Assembly: GCA_902168105.1 (NCBI GenBank) | Contig: CABHOY010000055.1 | Location: 124,001 to 188,000, forward strand | Source: an uncultured Flavihumibacter sp. | GTDB taxonomy: Bacteria; Bacteroidota; Bacteroidia; Chitinophagales; Chitinophagaceae | Reading direction: 5' to 3' | Length of the DNA stretch: 64,000 bases | Part shown: positions 16,990-25,034 of the stretch, in pieces | Layout of the letters: each line of letters opens with the position of its first letter | Numbering within the stretch: the stretch's first letter is position 1 | Position numbers and translations under genes: made by a program | Notes under the pieces: model-generated | What the model was told of the DNA's origin: nothing | Seen by the model: the letters and a program-made list of their open reading frames with translations, nothing else | The model's database searches: none

Positions 16990-17966
16990 TTGTTTGTTCT
17001 GCCTGCTATCAAATATACGGCGATACCGACTCCGAGGAGCAATGCACCTGATTTCAGCAACTTTGAGGTACCTGGTTTCACGCGTGGCCGGGCGTTACCA
17101 TGGGTGCTCATCGCAAAATTGACGGTATTGAAGAGGTTTCCGTCGGTGGTCTCAGTAACCCTCGCTCTTTTGAAATACGCTTTCATGAACAGGCCGGTCA
17201 GTTTTACGGTCAGTTCAGGAGCAATGGCGTGCCCCAGCTTGAAAAGCATAGATGCTTTACCGGGGTACATGGTTGACCTGGGATGAAGGATAGACTCCCT
17301 GACAGCCTGTGCCATTATAGCCGGATCGTGTACCGGTGGAGCAGGTCTTAAGACCTTGCCGGTGTAGTTACTGGCATGATGTATCCCTGGCGTGTCCAGG
17401 AAGCCTGGAAAAAGGTCGACGACATGAATCCGGGGCCAGTGTATCAACTCGCCCTTAAGTGCTTCAAAAAAGCCTCTTAAAGCGAATTTACTGGCAGTGT
17501 AGGCGCCGCCATATGGAACGGGTAGAAATCCCCCGATAGAAATGTTGTTGATCAGGATACCCGATTGCTGCTGTTTGAAGAAAGGAAGCACCGCATAGGC
17601 TCCGCTCATATAACCCAGCAGATTGGTAGCAATTACGCGCTGGTGGTTTTCCCAGGGCGTTTTGTCAAACGGGCCGGCTGCGAGCACACCGGCATTATTT
17701 ACCCAGACGTCGATCCGGCCTTTCCAGGTGAAGGCCCGCTGGGCAAGTTGTTGAACGGAAGTATTGTTTGTGACATCCGTTCTCACCACCAGCGTTTCAG
17801 CACCCAGCTCCTGGCATTCCAGCGCCAGCTCTATCAAGGCATCTTCATTTCTGGACGCCAGTACAAGACACGCCCCATCCTGTGCAAGCTGAAGGGCAAT
17901 TGTACGGCCTGCGCCGCTGGAGGCGCCTGTGATCACTACGATCCTGCCTGTAATATTGTTTTCCAT
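16986..17966 (-). CDS. SDR-family oxidoreductase with C-terminal membrane segment
   Basis: A 326-residue short-chain dehydrogenase. It has TGASSGAGR near the N-terminus (cofactor binding), NNAGVLAAGPF, the catalytic Ser in INNISIGG and the YTASKFALRGF active-site motif. Beyond the catalytic domain is a basic linker (STHGNARPRVKPGTSKLLK) and a hydrophobic C-terminal helix (GALLLGVGIAVYLIAG) that could anchor it in the membrane. This extended form is common among SDRs of Bacteroidota and Proteobacteria next to SRPBCC or cyclase/dehydrase genes. The downstream SRPBCC gene overlaps by 4 nt. Substrate unknown. Confidence 0.87.
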   Translation of the reverse strand: MENNITGRIVVITGASSGAGRTIALQLAQDGACLVLASRNEDALIELALECQELGAETLVVRTDVTNNTSVQQLAQRAFTWKGRIDVWVNNAGVLAAGPFDKTPWENHQRVIATNLLGYMSGAYAVLPFFKQQQSGILINNISIGGFLPVPYGGAYTASKFALRGFFEALKGELIHWPRIHVVDLFPGFLDTPGIHHASNYTGKVLRPAPPVHDPAIMAQAVRESILHPRSTMYPGKASMLFKLGHAIAPELTVKLTGLFMKAYFKRARVTETTDGNLFNTVNFAMSTHGNARPRVKPGTSKLLKSGALLLGVGIAVYLIAGRTNK

Positions 17967-18105
17967 AAACTACGTTTTAATCTGTGCCAGCGGGCGGATA
18001 ATGCCCCTGGTAATCCCTGAAAGGAGAAACACATTTTGAGCCAGTTTGCTGTGGCCTAAGGCTGGCTCCGGTTGAAAGCCGTATCCTGGATGTCCCGGTA
18101 CTGAG

Positions 18106-18126
18106 AACGGACATTTGATGTCCGTT
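18106..18126. promoter_or_regulatory. 9-bp palindrome upstream of the permease gene
   Basis: AACGGACAT (18106-18114) and ATGTCCGTT (18118-18126) form a perfect dyad with a 3-nt centre, followed by TTCGAACATTTTTT. It lies in the divergent spacer between the minus-strand SDR gene (start 17966) and the plus-strand permease (start 18247). It could be an operator for either gene or a small stem-loop. Confidence 0.45.
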
Positions 18127-18246
18127 TTCGAACATTTTTTAGTACAAATGTTTCCAGGACCTTTGTCCCACATCGTTTTCATATTTGGCATGGCAGTTGA
18201 AAAACATATATGGCCTTCAGCATTTAAATAACCTGATACCTGACGT

Positions 18247-20625
18247 ATGTTCAAAAGCTATTTCAAAATTGCCTTTCGTAATCTTCGCCGTAACAAGCTG
18301 TTTACTGGTCTGAATATTTTGGGGCTGGCTACGGGCATGACCTGCAGTTTGCTGATCTTTTTATGGGTGCAGGACGAGTTGAGTTTTGACCGCTTTAATA
18401 AAAACGCAAGGCATATGTACCGGATCACGGCTAAAGTTTCTGATGTAGAAGCTGCAGTTGTGCCGATTCCTGTGGCTGCCACGATCAAAGCTGAAATTCC
18501 GGCCGTAAAGAATGCAACAAGGATCGCTGCGTACCAGCGAATGATCACAGTGGGGACGAAGAGATTTGACGAGAAGAATATTTATTTCGCCGATACCAAT
18601 TTTTTAAAGATGTTCGATTATCCGCTACTTAGCGGAAATGTACATACCGTGCTGGCTGGCCCGGAAAGTGTGGTGCTTACAGAAGCGACCGCGATCAGGT
18701 ATTTCGGGACTACAGAAAACGTGGTAGGAAAGACGATCTACATTGACAACAATATAAAAGGGACTAACCTGATCGTAACAGGGATCTTAAAGAACGTCCC
18801 TTCCAGTTCTCACCTGCGGTTTGATATACTGCTGCCGATACAGTTGTATGACAGGATGAACAGCCAGGTGCTTGCAGAGGCATGGGGTAATTTTGATGTT
18901 TATACTTACTTTCAGCTGGATGACAGATCTCCGGCAACTCCTGCTGCACTGCGGAAGATAGAACAACAGGTGGATGCTATGCACGCAAGGAATGATAAAC
19001 AGATCGAAGCCTCTTTCTATGTACAGGCGCTTATCGATATTCATTTACACTCGCATTTTATGCTGGACGTGCCAGGCCAGGGTAATAACGGTTATGTAAC
19101 CACTTTTTCGCTGATCGCTGTTTTTATCCTGCTTATCGCCTGCATCAATTTTATGAACCTGGCGACGGCGCTTTCAACGCAAAGGGCTAAAGAAGTAGGC
19201 TTGCGTAAAACGATAGGCGCTCAACGTTTTCAACTTGTTTTACAGTTCATGGGAGAGTCTTTGCTGATCTCTTTTATTTCACTCATGATAGCCGTTGTAC
19301 TTGCAGTATTGCTACTGCCGCTGTTTAATGAACTTGCTGCAAAAAACATGTCTATCAGTCTTCTGAACATAAAGATCCTTGTGGCGTTGTTAGCAATAGC
19401 GGTGCTGGTAGGTGTAGTGTCCGGCAGTTATCCTGCATTGTTCCTTTCATCCTTTAAACCAGTGAAAGTTTTGAAAGGGGATAGGTCCCTGCATGGCGGA
19501 AAATCCTTTTTCAGAAACGGGCTGGTGGTCCTGCAATTTGCGATATCGGTGATCCTGATGATCTGCACGGTGGTAGTGTACAGGCAATTGCAGTTTATAA
19601 AGAACAGGGATATCGGATTTAACAGGGAAAACCTGCTCTATGTGGAAATGCCACGGATTGGGGATCTGCATGATAATAAACAGGCAATTGAAAACATACT
19701 GGACCAGTACCCGGGCATAAAGTCCTATACGATCACCGACAATCTGCCTACCTATGTAACATCAGGGATGAAGATCGATTGGCCAACTATGAAACCCACT
19801 GACCAGGTATTAGCTTATCGCCTGCGCACTGACGGGAATTTTATGAAGACGTTTGACATACATCTTCTGGCCGGTAGGTTTTTCGTCAAAGACAGCAAGA
19901 CTGATGATACTACTTATGTAGTGAATGAAACTGCGGTGAAGGCCATGCGTATGACGCCTGCCGAAGCGATAGGTAAAAGTCTTTCTATCAATGACCGTGA
20001 GGGTGCTATTGTCGGAGTAGTGAAAGACTTCAACTTTAAGCCTATCCAGCAACCAGTTGAACCATTGGTCATGAAGAACAATTTTGCCGGAGGATATGTA
20101 GTGATGCGTACTGCGCCGGGAGATGTACAGGCGACCATTACATCTGTTAAAAAGATATTTGAAAAGGTATATGGGGATTATCCCTTCTCTTACGGTTTTG
20201 TAGATGAAGATCTGCAAAAACTGTATCTGGCGGAGCAGCAAATGGCGAAGCTGTTTAATATTTTCTCTTTGCTTTCTGTTATTATATCCTGTCTGGGGCT
20301 TTTCGGACTGGCCACTTTTGCCACTCAGAAACGCGTCAAGGAAATAGGCGTAAGGAAAGTGCTGGGCGCCAGTGAGACCAGGATCGTAGCCATGCTAACA
20401 AAGGACTTCATCAAACTGGTCGTTGTGGCATTACTCATCGCATTTCCTGCTGCCTGGTGGGCGATGGACAAATGGTTGAGCAGCTTCAGTTATCGTATTG
20501 ATATTAGCTGGTGGATCTTTTTACTTGTTGGATGTACGGCTGTGATGATCGCGTTTTTAACGGTAAGTTATCAATCAATAAAGGCTGCTATTACTAACCC
20601 GGTTAAAAGTTTGAGATCGGAATAA
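18247..20625 (+). CDS. MacB/FtsX-type ABC transporter permease
   Basis: A 792-residue inner-membrane protein. The N-terminal MFKSYFKIAFRNLRRNKLFT and first helix (GLNILGLATGMTCSLLIFLWV) precede a periplasmic MacB-PCD domain. There are two FtsX modules, each introduced by the signature RAKEVGLRKTIGAQ (about residue 315) or KRVKEIGVRKVLGAS (about residue 700), with four hydrophobic helices each. No ATPase gene lies nearby, so it must use one encoded elsewhere. Such duplicated-FtsX permeases are numerous in Bacteroidota and are thought to move peptides, lipids or antibiotics out of the inner membrane. The cargo cannot be inferred. Confidence 0.9.
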   Translation: MFKSYFKIAFRNLRRNKLFTGLNILGLATGMTCSLLIFLWVQDELSFDRFNKNARHMYRITAKVSDVEAAVVPIPVAATIKAEIPAVKNATRIAAYQRMITVGTKRFDEKNIYFADTNFLKMFDYPLLSGNVHTVLAGPESVVLTEATAIRYFGTTENVVGKTIYIDNNIKGTNLIVTGILKNVPSSSHLRFDILLPIQLYDRMNSQVLAEAWGNFDVYTYFQLDDRSPATPAALRKIEQQVDAMHARNDKQIEASFYVQALIDIHLHSHFMLDVPGQGNNGYVTTFSLIAVFILLIACINFMNLATALSTQRAKEVGLRKTIGAQRFQLVLQFMGESLLISFISLMIAVVLAVLLLPLFNELAAKNMSISLLNIKILVALLAIAVLVGVVSGSYPALFLSSFKPVKVLKGDRSLHGGKSFFRNGLVVLQFAISVILMICTVVVYRQLQFIKNRDIGFNRENLLYVEMPRIGDLHDNKQAIENILDQYPGIKSYTITDNLPTYVTSGMKIDWPTMKPTDQVLAYRLRTDGNFMKTFDIHLLAGRFFVKDSKTDDTTYVVNETAVKAMRMTPAEAIGKSLSINDREGAIVGVVKDFNFKPIQQPVEPLVMKNNFAGGYVVMRTAPGDVQATITSVKKIFEKVYGDYPFSYGFVDEDLQKLYLAEQQMAKLFNIFSLLSVIISCLGLFGLATFATQKRVKEIGVRKVLGASETRIVAMLTKDFIKLVVVALLIAFPAAWWAMDKWLSSFSYRIDISWWIFLLVGCTAVMIAFLTVSYQSIKAAITNPVKSLRSE

Positions 20626-20645
20626 AATATTCGGAACAAATATAG

Positions 20646-20680
20646 AAAGGCCTTCCAGCGCATAGCATCGGAAGGCCTTT
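20646..20680. terminator. Bidirectional terminator between permease and rhamnosidase genes
   Basis: AAAGGCCTTCC (20646-20656) pairs perfectly with GGAAGGCCTTT (20670-20680). TTAA follows on the plus strand and TCTATAT on the minus strand. It lies between two convergent genes, ending the permease at 20625 and the GH78 gene at 20700. Confidence 0.8.
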
Positions 20681-20699
20681 TTAATATAATTATGTCTGC

Positions 20700-23429
20700 T
20701 TATTGTGCAGTTGTGAAATGATATTGACCAGACCCTATTTCCAATACGGTTTGCTCTTGAGCGGTACTAACAAGGCGTATGTCTTTTTGAGTAGCAAGAG
20801 GTTTACCACCTTCCTGTACAGCAGCATTGTTTTTTGCCGGTATATATACGGTAGCTGTTGTATTGGCGGGTACTTCCACATCGAGCGAAAACTGGCCGTT
20901 CTGTAATTGCCAGGACGATTTAATGTTTCCGTAATAAGTTTGAAGGGTTCCTGTCGCCTGCGTTAATGAACCTCCGGGACGTGGTCGGATGATAATACGA
21001 CGGTAACCGGGAGCATCTTCTTCTGTATCGATACCGGCAGTGACCCTGTACATCCAATCTCCAATGGCGCCGTAAGCGTAGTGGTTGAATGAATTCATGC
21101 CGGGTGTTTCAAAACTGCCGTCCGGTTTCTGGCCGTTCCATCTTTCCCAAATGGTAGTCGCGCCCATCTTTACCGGATATAACCAGGAAGGATAGCTATC
21201 CTGTAAGAGGAGCGTATAAGCAACATCCAGGTGTCCAAAACGGCTTAACACATGACATAAGTATGGAGTACCCAGGAAACCGGTAGTAAGGTGATTTCCG
21301 TAGCTTCTGATATTGTCTACGAGGCGTTGGGCAGCCTGTTCCCGCAGGTTCTCAGGCAGCATGTCAAACTGTAACGCCAGCACGTAAGCTGTCTGGGAGC
21401 TGGATATCAACCGGCCGCCGGGAGTGGCATACTCTTTTAAAAATGCTGCTTTAATACGTTGCAGGAGTGCTGTATAAGTTGATACATCATCTGCCTTACC
21501 CAGTACTTTCGCTGCATTAATGAGCAGCTGTGTGGAATGAGCATAGAAGCATTGTGCGATGAGGTATTTGTCAGTGATGGCGGACCTTCCATCGTTATCA
21601 TCTTCCGGACGGTAAAACAGCCAGTCGCCAAAATGGGAACCTGAATTCCACAGGTCTTCTTTGCTTTGTCCCTGTATATAACCAACCCATGCTTTCATAC
21701 TTGGGTATTGCTGTTCCAGGAGGCGTTTATCGCCGTAGGCGAGATACATGTTCCAGGGGGCGATTGTGGCTACATCGGCCCAACCGGCGGAGCCCATTTC
21801 ATTTTGTCCCAACACATTGGGTACAACAAACGGAACACTGCCATCAGCGCGTTGATCGGCCGCAACATCTTTCAACCATTTAGAGAAGAAATTATTCACC
21901 TGGAAATTGAAGGATGCCGTTCTTGAAAAGGCCTGTGCATCGCCGGTCCAGCCAAGTCTTTCGTCACGCTGCGGACAGTCTGTCGGAACGTCCAGGAAAT
22001 TGCCACGCTGGCCCCATTGAATATTGTGTTGCAACTGGTTGATCAGTTGATTTGAGCAGCTGAAAGTACCAGTAGCAGGCATATCTGAATAAAGCGCGTA
22101 GGCGGTAAAGTTGTCAGGGTTTATCTCGCCCTTAAAACTGGTGATCTTTACATAACGGAAGCCCTGGAATGTAAAATGCGGTTCAAACACTTCGGTACCG
22201 TTCCCTTTAAAGATGTAAGTGTTTTTCTGTTTTGCCAGGCGGAGGTTTGTCGTATAAAAGTTCTTGTTCTTGTCCAGTACTTCTGCATGTTGCAGTACGA
22301 TGCTATCGCCCGGACGGCCTTTCATTTTCACCTGCACCCATCCCACGAGGTTCTGGCCGAAATCTATCACTTTCTCTCCGGAAGGCGTGGTAAAGATCTT
22401 TATCGGTTTGAATTGTTCATGTTTTTTTATGGGCTCGTTCTCTGTAGCAATCAGGGTGTTTTTATTATTGTCACTGCTTAACTGTACTCCTGACCAGTCA
22501 TGATCATCATAGGTAGCGGTGGACCAGCCTTCTTTTTCCTTCCTGGCGTCGATGGTCTCACCGTGATAGATCTCGGAATAAAGAATACTGCCTGTTGATG
22601 ATTTCCAGCTGTTATCGGAGGATATGACTTCTTCTGTGCCATCAGTATATTGGATGTTTAACTGGAACAGCAGGCCTATCCTGGAGCCAAAATGATTTTT
22701 AGCGTCGCCCCATGCCAGGTAACCGCTGTACCATCCTACACCTAATGATACGCCGATGGCATTGGCGCCCTGACGCAGCAGATCAGTGACATCGTACTGC
22801 TGGTATTGCAGTCGTTTCTTATAGCTGGTCCAGCCGGGAGTAAGGAAGGCGTCGCCTACCCGCTGACCATTGATCCGCGCCTCGTAGAGGCCACGGGCAG
22901 TAACATAGGCCGTGGCATACTGTATCTTTTTGGAGGTATTGAATGTTTTGCGGAATAAGGGACTGGGGCGTGAGATACTGTCCTGTACAAAGCCGGGCTC
23001 TATCCAGCTGGCTTTCCAGTCGCCGGGCTGTAAAAAGGCCATTTGCCATTCACCTACCGGGCTCCAGCCGGAGGCCTGCCCTTTGTCGTCCCAGATCCTG
23101 ACCTGCCAGAAATACTTTTTACCGGAGAGCAGGGGAGAGCCGCTATAAGGGACATGTACAGATTGGTCAGCGTTTATTTTACCGCTGTTCCATGCCAGTT
23201 GCTTACCCTGGGCCAGTTCTTTGGGAGAAGCGCCCACGCGGAGCTCATAAGCGGATTGGTGGATGTTCCTCCTGTTACCAGTTAATTGCCAGGTAAGCTG
23301 GGGCTTCAGCACATCAATGCCGTTTGGATTAATACGGTTCTCGCAGAGCATGGATACTACCCGGGTCTGGCTTAACGCATCGGCGCAGAAAGCGAAGACC
23401 AGCAGGCATAAAAGGACCTGTTTTTTCAT
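20700..23429 (-). CDS. GH78 alpha-L-rhamnosidase
   Basis: A 909-residue secreted enzyme with a signal peptide ending FAFCADALSQ. N-terminal beta-domains follow, including RPSPLFRKTFNTSKKIQYAT and the rhamnosidase N-domain GLYEARINGQRVGDAFLTPG. The (alpha/alpha)6 catalytic domain carries LDVPTDCPQRDERLGWTGDA, with the conserved acidic residues around DERLGWTGD, then GWADVATIAPWNMYLAYG and TTIWERWNG. A C-terminal beta-sandwich (RRIIIRPRPGG) completes the family architecture. GH78 hydrolyses terminal alpha-L-rhamnose from plant glycans such as rhamnogalacturonan or from glycosides. It stands alone, without susCD beside it. Confidence 0.93.
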   Translation of the reverse strand: MKKQVLLCLLVFAFCADALSQTRVVSMLCENRINPNGIDVLKPQLTWQLTGNRRNIHQSAYELRVGASPKELAQGKQLAWNSGKINADQSVHVPYSGSPLLSGKKYFWQVRIWDDKGQASGWSPVGEWQMAFLQPGDWKASWIEPGFVQDSISRPSPLFRKTFNTSKKIQYATAYVTARGLYEARINGQRVGDAFLTPGWTSYKKRLQYQQYDVTDLLRQGANAIGVSLGVGWYSGYLAWGDAKNHFGSRIGLLFQLNIQYTDGTEEVISSDNSWKSSTGSILYSEIYHGETIDARKEKEGWSTATYDDHDWSGVQLSSDNNKNTLIATENEPIKKHEQFKPIKIFTTPSGEKVIDFGQNLVGWVQVKMKGRPGDSIVLQHAEVLDKNKNFYTTNLRLAKQKNTYIFKGNGTEVFEPHFTFQGFRYVKITSFKGEINPDNFTAYALYSDMPATGTFSCSNQLINQLQHNIQWGQRGNFLDVPTDCPQRDERLGWTGDAQAFSRTASFNFQVNNFFSKWLKDVAADQRADGSVPFVVPNVLGQNEMGSAGWADVATIAPWNMYLAYGDKRLLEQQYPSMKAWVGYIQGQSKEDLWNSGSHFGDWLFYRPEDDNDGRSAITDKYLIAQCFYAHSTQLLINAAKVLGKADDVSTYTALLQRIKAAFLKEYATPGGRLISSSQTAYVLALQFDMLPENLREQAAQRLVDNIRSYGNHLTTGFLGTPYLCHVLSRFGHLDVAYTLLLQDSYPSWLYPVKMGATTIWERWNGQKPDGSFETPGMNSFNHYAYGAIGDWMYRVTAGIDTEEDAPGYRRIIIRPRPGGSLTQATGTLQTYYGNIKSSWQLQNGQFSLDVEVPANTTATVYIPAKNNAAVQEGGKPLATQKDIRLVSTAQEQTVLEIGSGQYHFTTAQ

Positions 23430-23646
23430 CGACGTGGATTTGTTGTTTACGATTAATGGCTAAATATAAAGAATGGCTGGATTTAACTGTCCTGCACTTT
23501 CCTAGTTGAATAAATAGTATGAAGAGGAAGCAGCCGTTCCAGGTATTATTAAATTTGATAACAAGGCGATAAAATCGGCATTGGAAGGATAATGTATGCA
23601 GGAGTTGTTCTTCTTTGATTTGCAGAAGATTAATGGTGGTAAAAAA

Positions 23647-23679
23647 TTTTGTTTTTAAAAAGGATAAGGTTTATACTTG
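23647..23679 (+). promoter_or_regulatory. Promoter candidate for the two-gene unknown cassette
   Basis: TTTTG (23647-23651) and TATACTTG (23672-23679) are separated by 20 nt, close to the Bacteroidota TTG-N19-TAnnTTTG pattern with one mismatch in the -7 box. It lies 67 nt upstream of the ATG at 23747. The rest of the 23430-23746 gap, upstream of both the rhamnosidase and this cassette, shows nothing else I can support. Confidence 0.5.
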
Positions 23680-23746
23680 TGGAATAGTTCGAAGTATGGG
23701 GATTGCATTTGTTTGTTAATTAATCATTCCAATAAAATTAAACTTT

Positions 23747-24232
23747 ATGGCAGAAATCAGCAATCCAACCAGACGTTTACCCAAAGCGCAATTACCAATC
23801 AATCAAACCGGCATTTTAAAGGATATCGTAACAAAGATGGGATATACCTACAATTCTGAAGCTGAAAAGCTTATTGAACAATCAAAGGATATTTTGATGC
23901 TCAGAGAAGGCTGGGACGAAGAAGATGCATTACCAATAGATAAAATTATATGGGAAAATGCGACTTCTTTTTTGAAAGCATATGTCAAGTATTTTGATCG
24001 GAAATATTTGACTGCTCTGGAACTTCCCGAGATAAACCCAGTCCGGGACGGATCAATTGATCTTGAATGGAGAACTGCAAAGGGCAGGTTGCTCATCAAT
24101 TTTAATCATAAAGATCTTCAGAGGGCATCGTTTTATGGTGACGGGTATACTGATGAAGACAGAATTAAAGGAGATATAAGCATTAAAGGAGTAAAAGAGC
24201 ATTTAGCTTTGTGGATGAAAAATTGCCTGTGA
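23747..24232 (+). CDS. Uncharacterised protein, first gene of a two-gene cassette
   Basis: A 161-residue soluble protein that I cannot assign to a named family. The middle has GWDEEDALPIDKIIWENATS, and the C-terminal half has a beta-rich stretch (PVRDGSIDLEWRTAKGRLLI, then NFNHKDLQRASFYGDGYTDE). I have the impression of a recurring P-x-x-DGSIDLEW...LLIN...ASFYGD pattern in small bacterial proteins of unknown function. No signal peptide or membrane segment is visible. The next gene begins 4 nt after its stop, so the two are surely co-expressed. More AT-rich than its neighbours, suggesting acquisition. Confidence 0.75.
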   Translation: MAEISNPTRRLPKAQLPINQTGILKDIVTKMGYTYNSEAEKLIEQSKDILMLREGWDEEDALPIDKIIWENATSFLKAYVKYFDRKYLTALELPEINPVRDGSIDLEWRTAKGRLLINFNHKDLQRASFYGDGYTDEDRIKGDISIKGVKEHLALWMKNCL

Positions 24233-24236
24233 AAAA

Positions 24237-24686
24237 ATGAAAGAGATATTTATCCCAAATGAAGACCACGTTTTCTGCCGTGTAGGCATTGATTTTATTA
24301 GTTCAAAAGATTACAAGCCCAGGGCCAGTGCATTCAGGAATACTCCGGTTAAGGGGAACAACCTGAGTTGTGACTGGGACAAATACAGTACGGCAGAATC
24401 ATCCCGGGCCCTTATTGGACGTCAGTTAAACCTTAAAACGGGTAAGCCAAAAGATCCTCGTAGGTTCTGTATTTATAAGTTTAATGTAGGCACTGTTCGA
24501 AGTATAAATTTTCCTGGAGAAGAGCAGGAAATAGAACATGACCCTATATATAACGATCCGGAAATTGCGGGTAAGCCTAATAATATTGCGCATTCAATTA
24601 TGATAGGTGATAAAGGCGACGATGAAGAATTCAGGATAAAGCTGGTTGAAACAGGACGTTGGGCAATAGGGCCTTCTATGAAATAG
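24237..24686 (+). CDS. Uncharacterised protein, second gene of a two-gene cassette
   Basis: A 149-residue soluble protein with no recognised family. It begins with EDHVFCRVGIDFI and has SCDWDKYSTAESSRALIGRQ in the middle. It ends with an EHDPIYNDPEIAGKPNNIAH stretch followed by SIMIGDKGDDEEFRIKLVE. A loosely similar H-x-P...N-x-AH-x-x-I pattern recurs in small bacterial proteins that pair with a partner like the preceding one. Tight coupling to that gene, a dedicated promoter and a terminator suggest a self-contained module, possibly of toxin-antitoxin or defence type. That role is a guess. Confidence 0.75.
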   Translation: MKEIFIPNEDHVFCRVGIDFISSKDYKPRASAFRNTPVKGNNLSCDWDKYSTAESSRALIGRQLNLKTGKPKDPRRFCIYKFNVGTVRSINFPGEEQEIEHDPIYNDPEIAGKPNNIAHSIMIGDKGDDEEFRIKLVETGRWAIGPSMK

Positions 24687-24734
24687 TTTAATAGGTCGCT
24701 ATTTTATATCTTAAACAGTTTATTCGTATAACTC

Positions 24735-24768
24735 AATGCAGTTCCTTCAAGGGCTGCATTTTTTTTTA
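24735..24768 (+). terminator. Rho-independent terminator after the unknown cassette
   Basis: AATGCAG (24735-24741) pairs with CTGCATT (24754-24760) across a 12-nt loop, followed directly by a run of eight further T. It separates the cassette from polysaccharide utilisation locus 2. Confidence 0.85.
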
Positions 24769-24818
24769 TGTCCCAAATAGTCATGTTGCCTCCATTTTTT
24801 CCACCCGTCAAAAAAAAC

Positions 24819-24848
24819 TTTGAATTTTCGAAACTAACCCTATATTTG
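24819..24848 (+). promoter_or_regulatory. Consensus Bacteroidota promoter of locus 2
   Basis: TTTG (24819-24822) and TATATTTG (24841-24848) are separated by 18 nt, an excellent match to the -33/-7 pattern recognised by the phylum's housekeeping sigma factor. The ATG of susC is about 185 nt downstream, leaving a long 5' leader. Locus 2 has no ECF sigma gene, which fits housekeeping transcription modulated by the GntR-type regulator encoded inside the locus. Confidence 0.7.
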
Positions 24849-25034
24849 TTGAGTAGAACAGAATAGAACAACCCAATCAAAGTCTAAAGCTTATAGCTGA
24901 TAATCAGCTGTTTGTGTCAAGGCAAGGTCGTTTTATTCTGGGGGGATTTTAAGTTCGCAGGAATGCCACGTTTTTTGGAGATTGTCAAATCAGCAGTATA
25001 CCTATCATTAAAAAAGAATCATTACAAACACTTT

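Noticed and set aside
17970..18254. Minus-strand frame of 94 codons in the spacer before the permease gene
   Set aside because: It lies in a divergent promoter region, has no recognisable domain and contains the 9-bp palindrome; chance frame more likely.
24912..25034. GTG start for the locus 2 SusC, 41 residues longer
   Set aside because: The extension lacks signal-peptide character, whereas the ATG at 25035 is followed shortly by a proper signal sequence.
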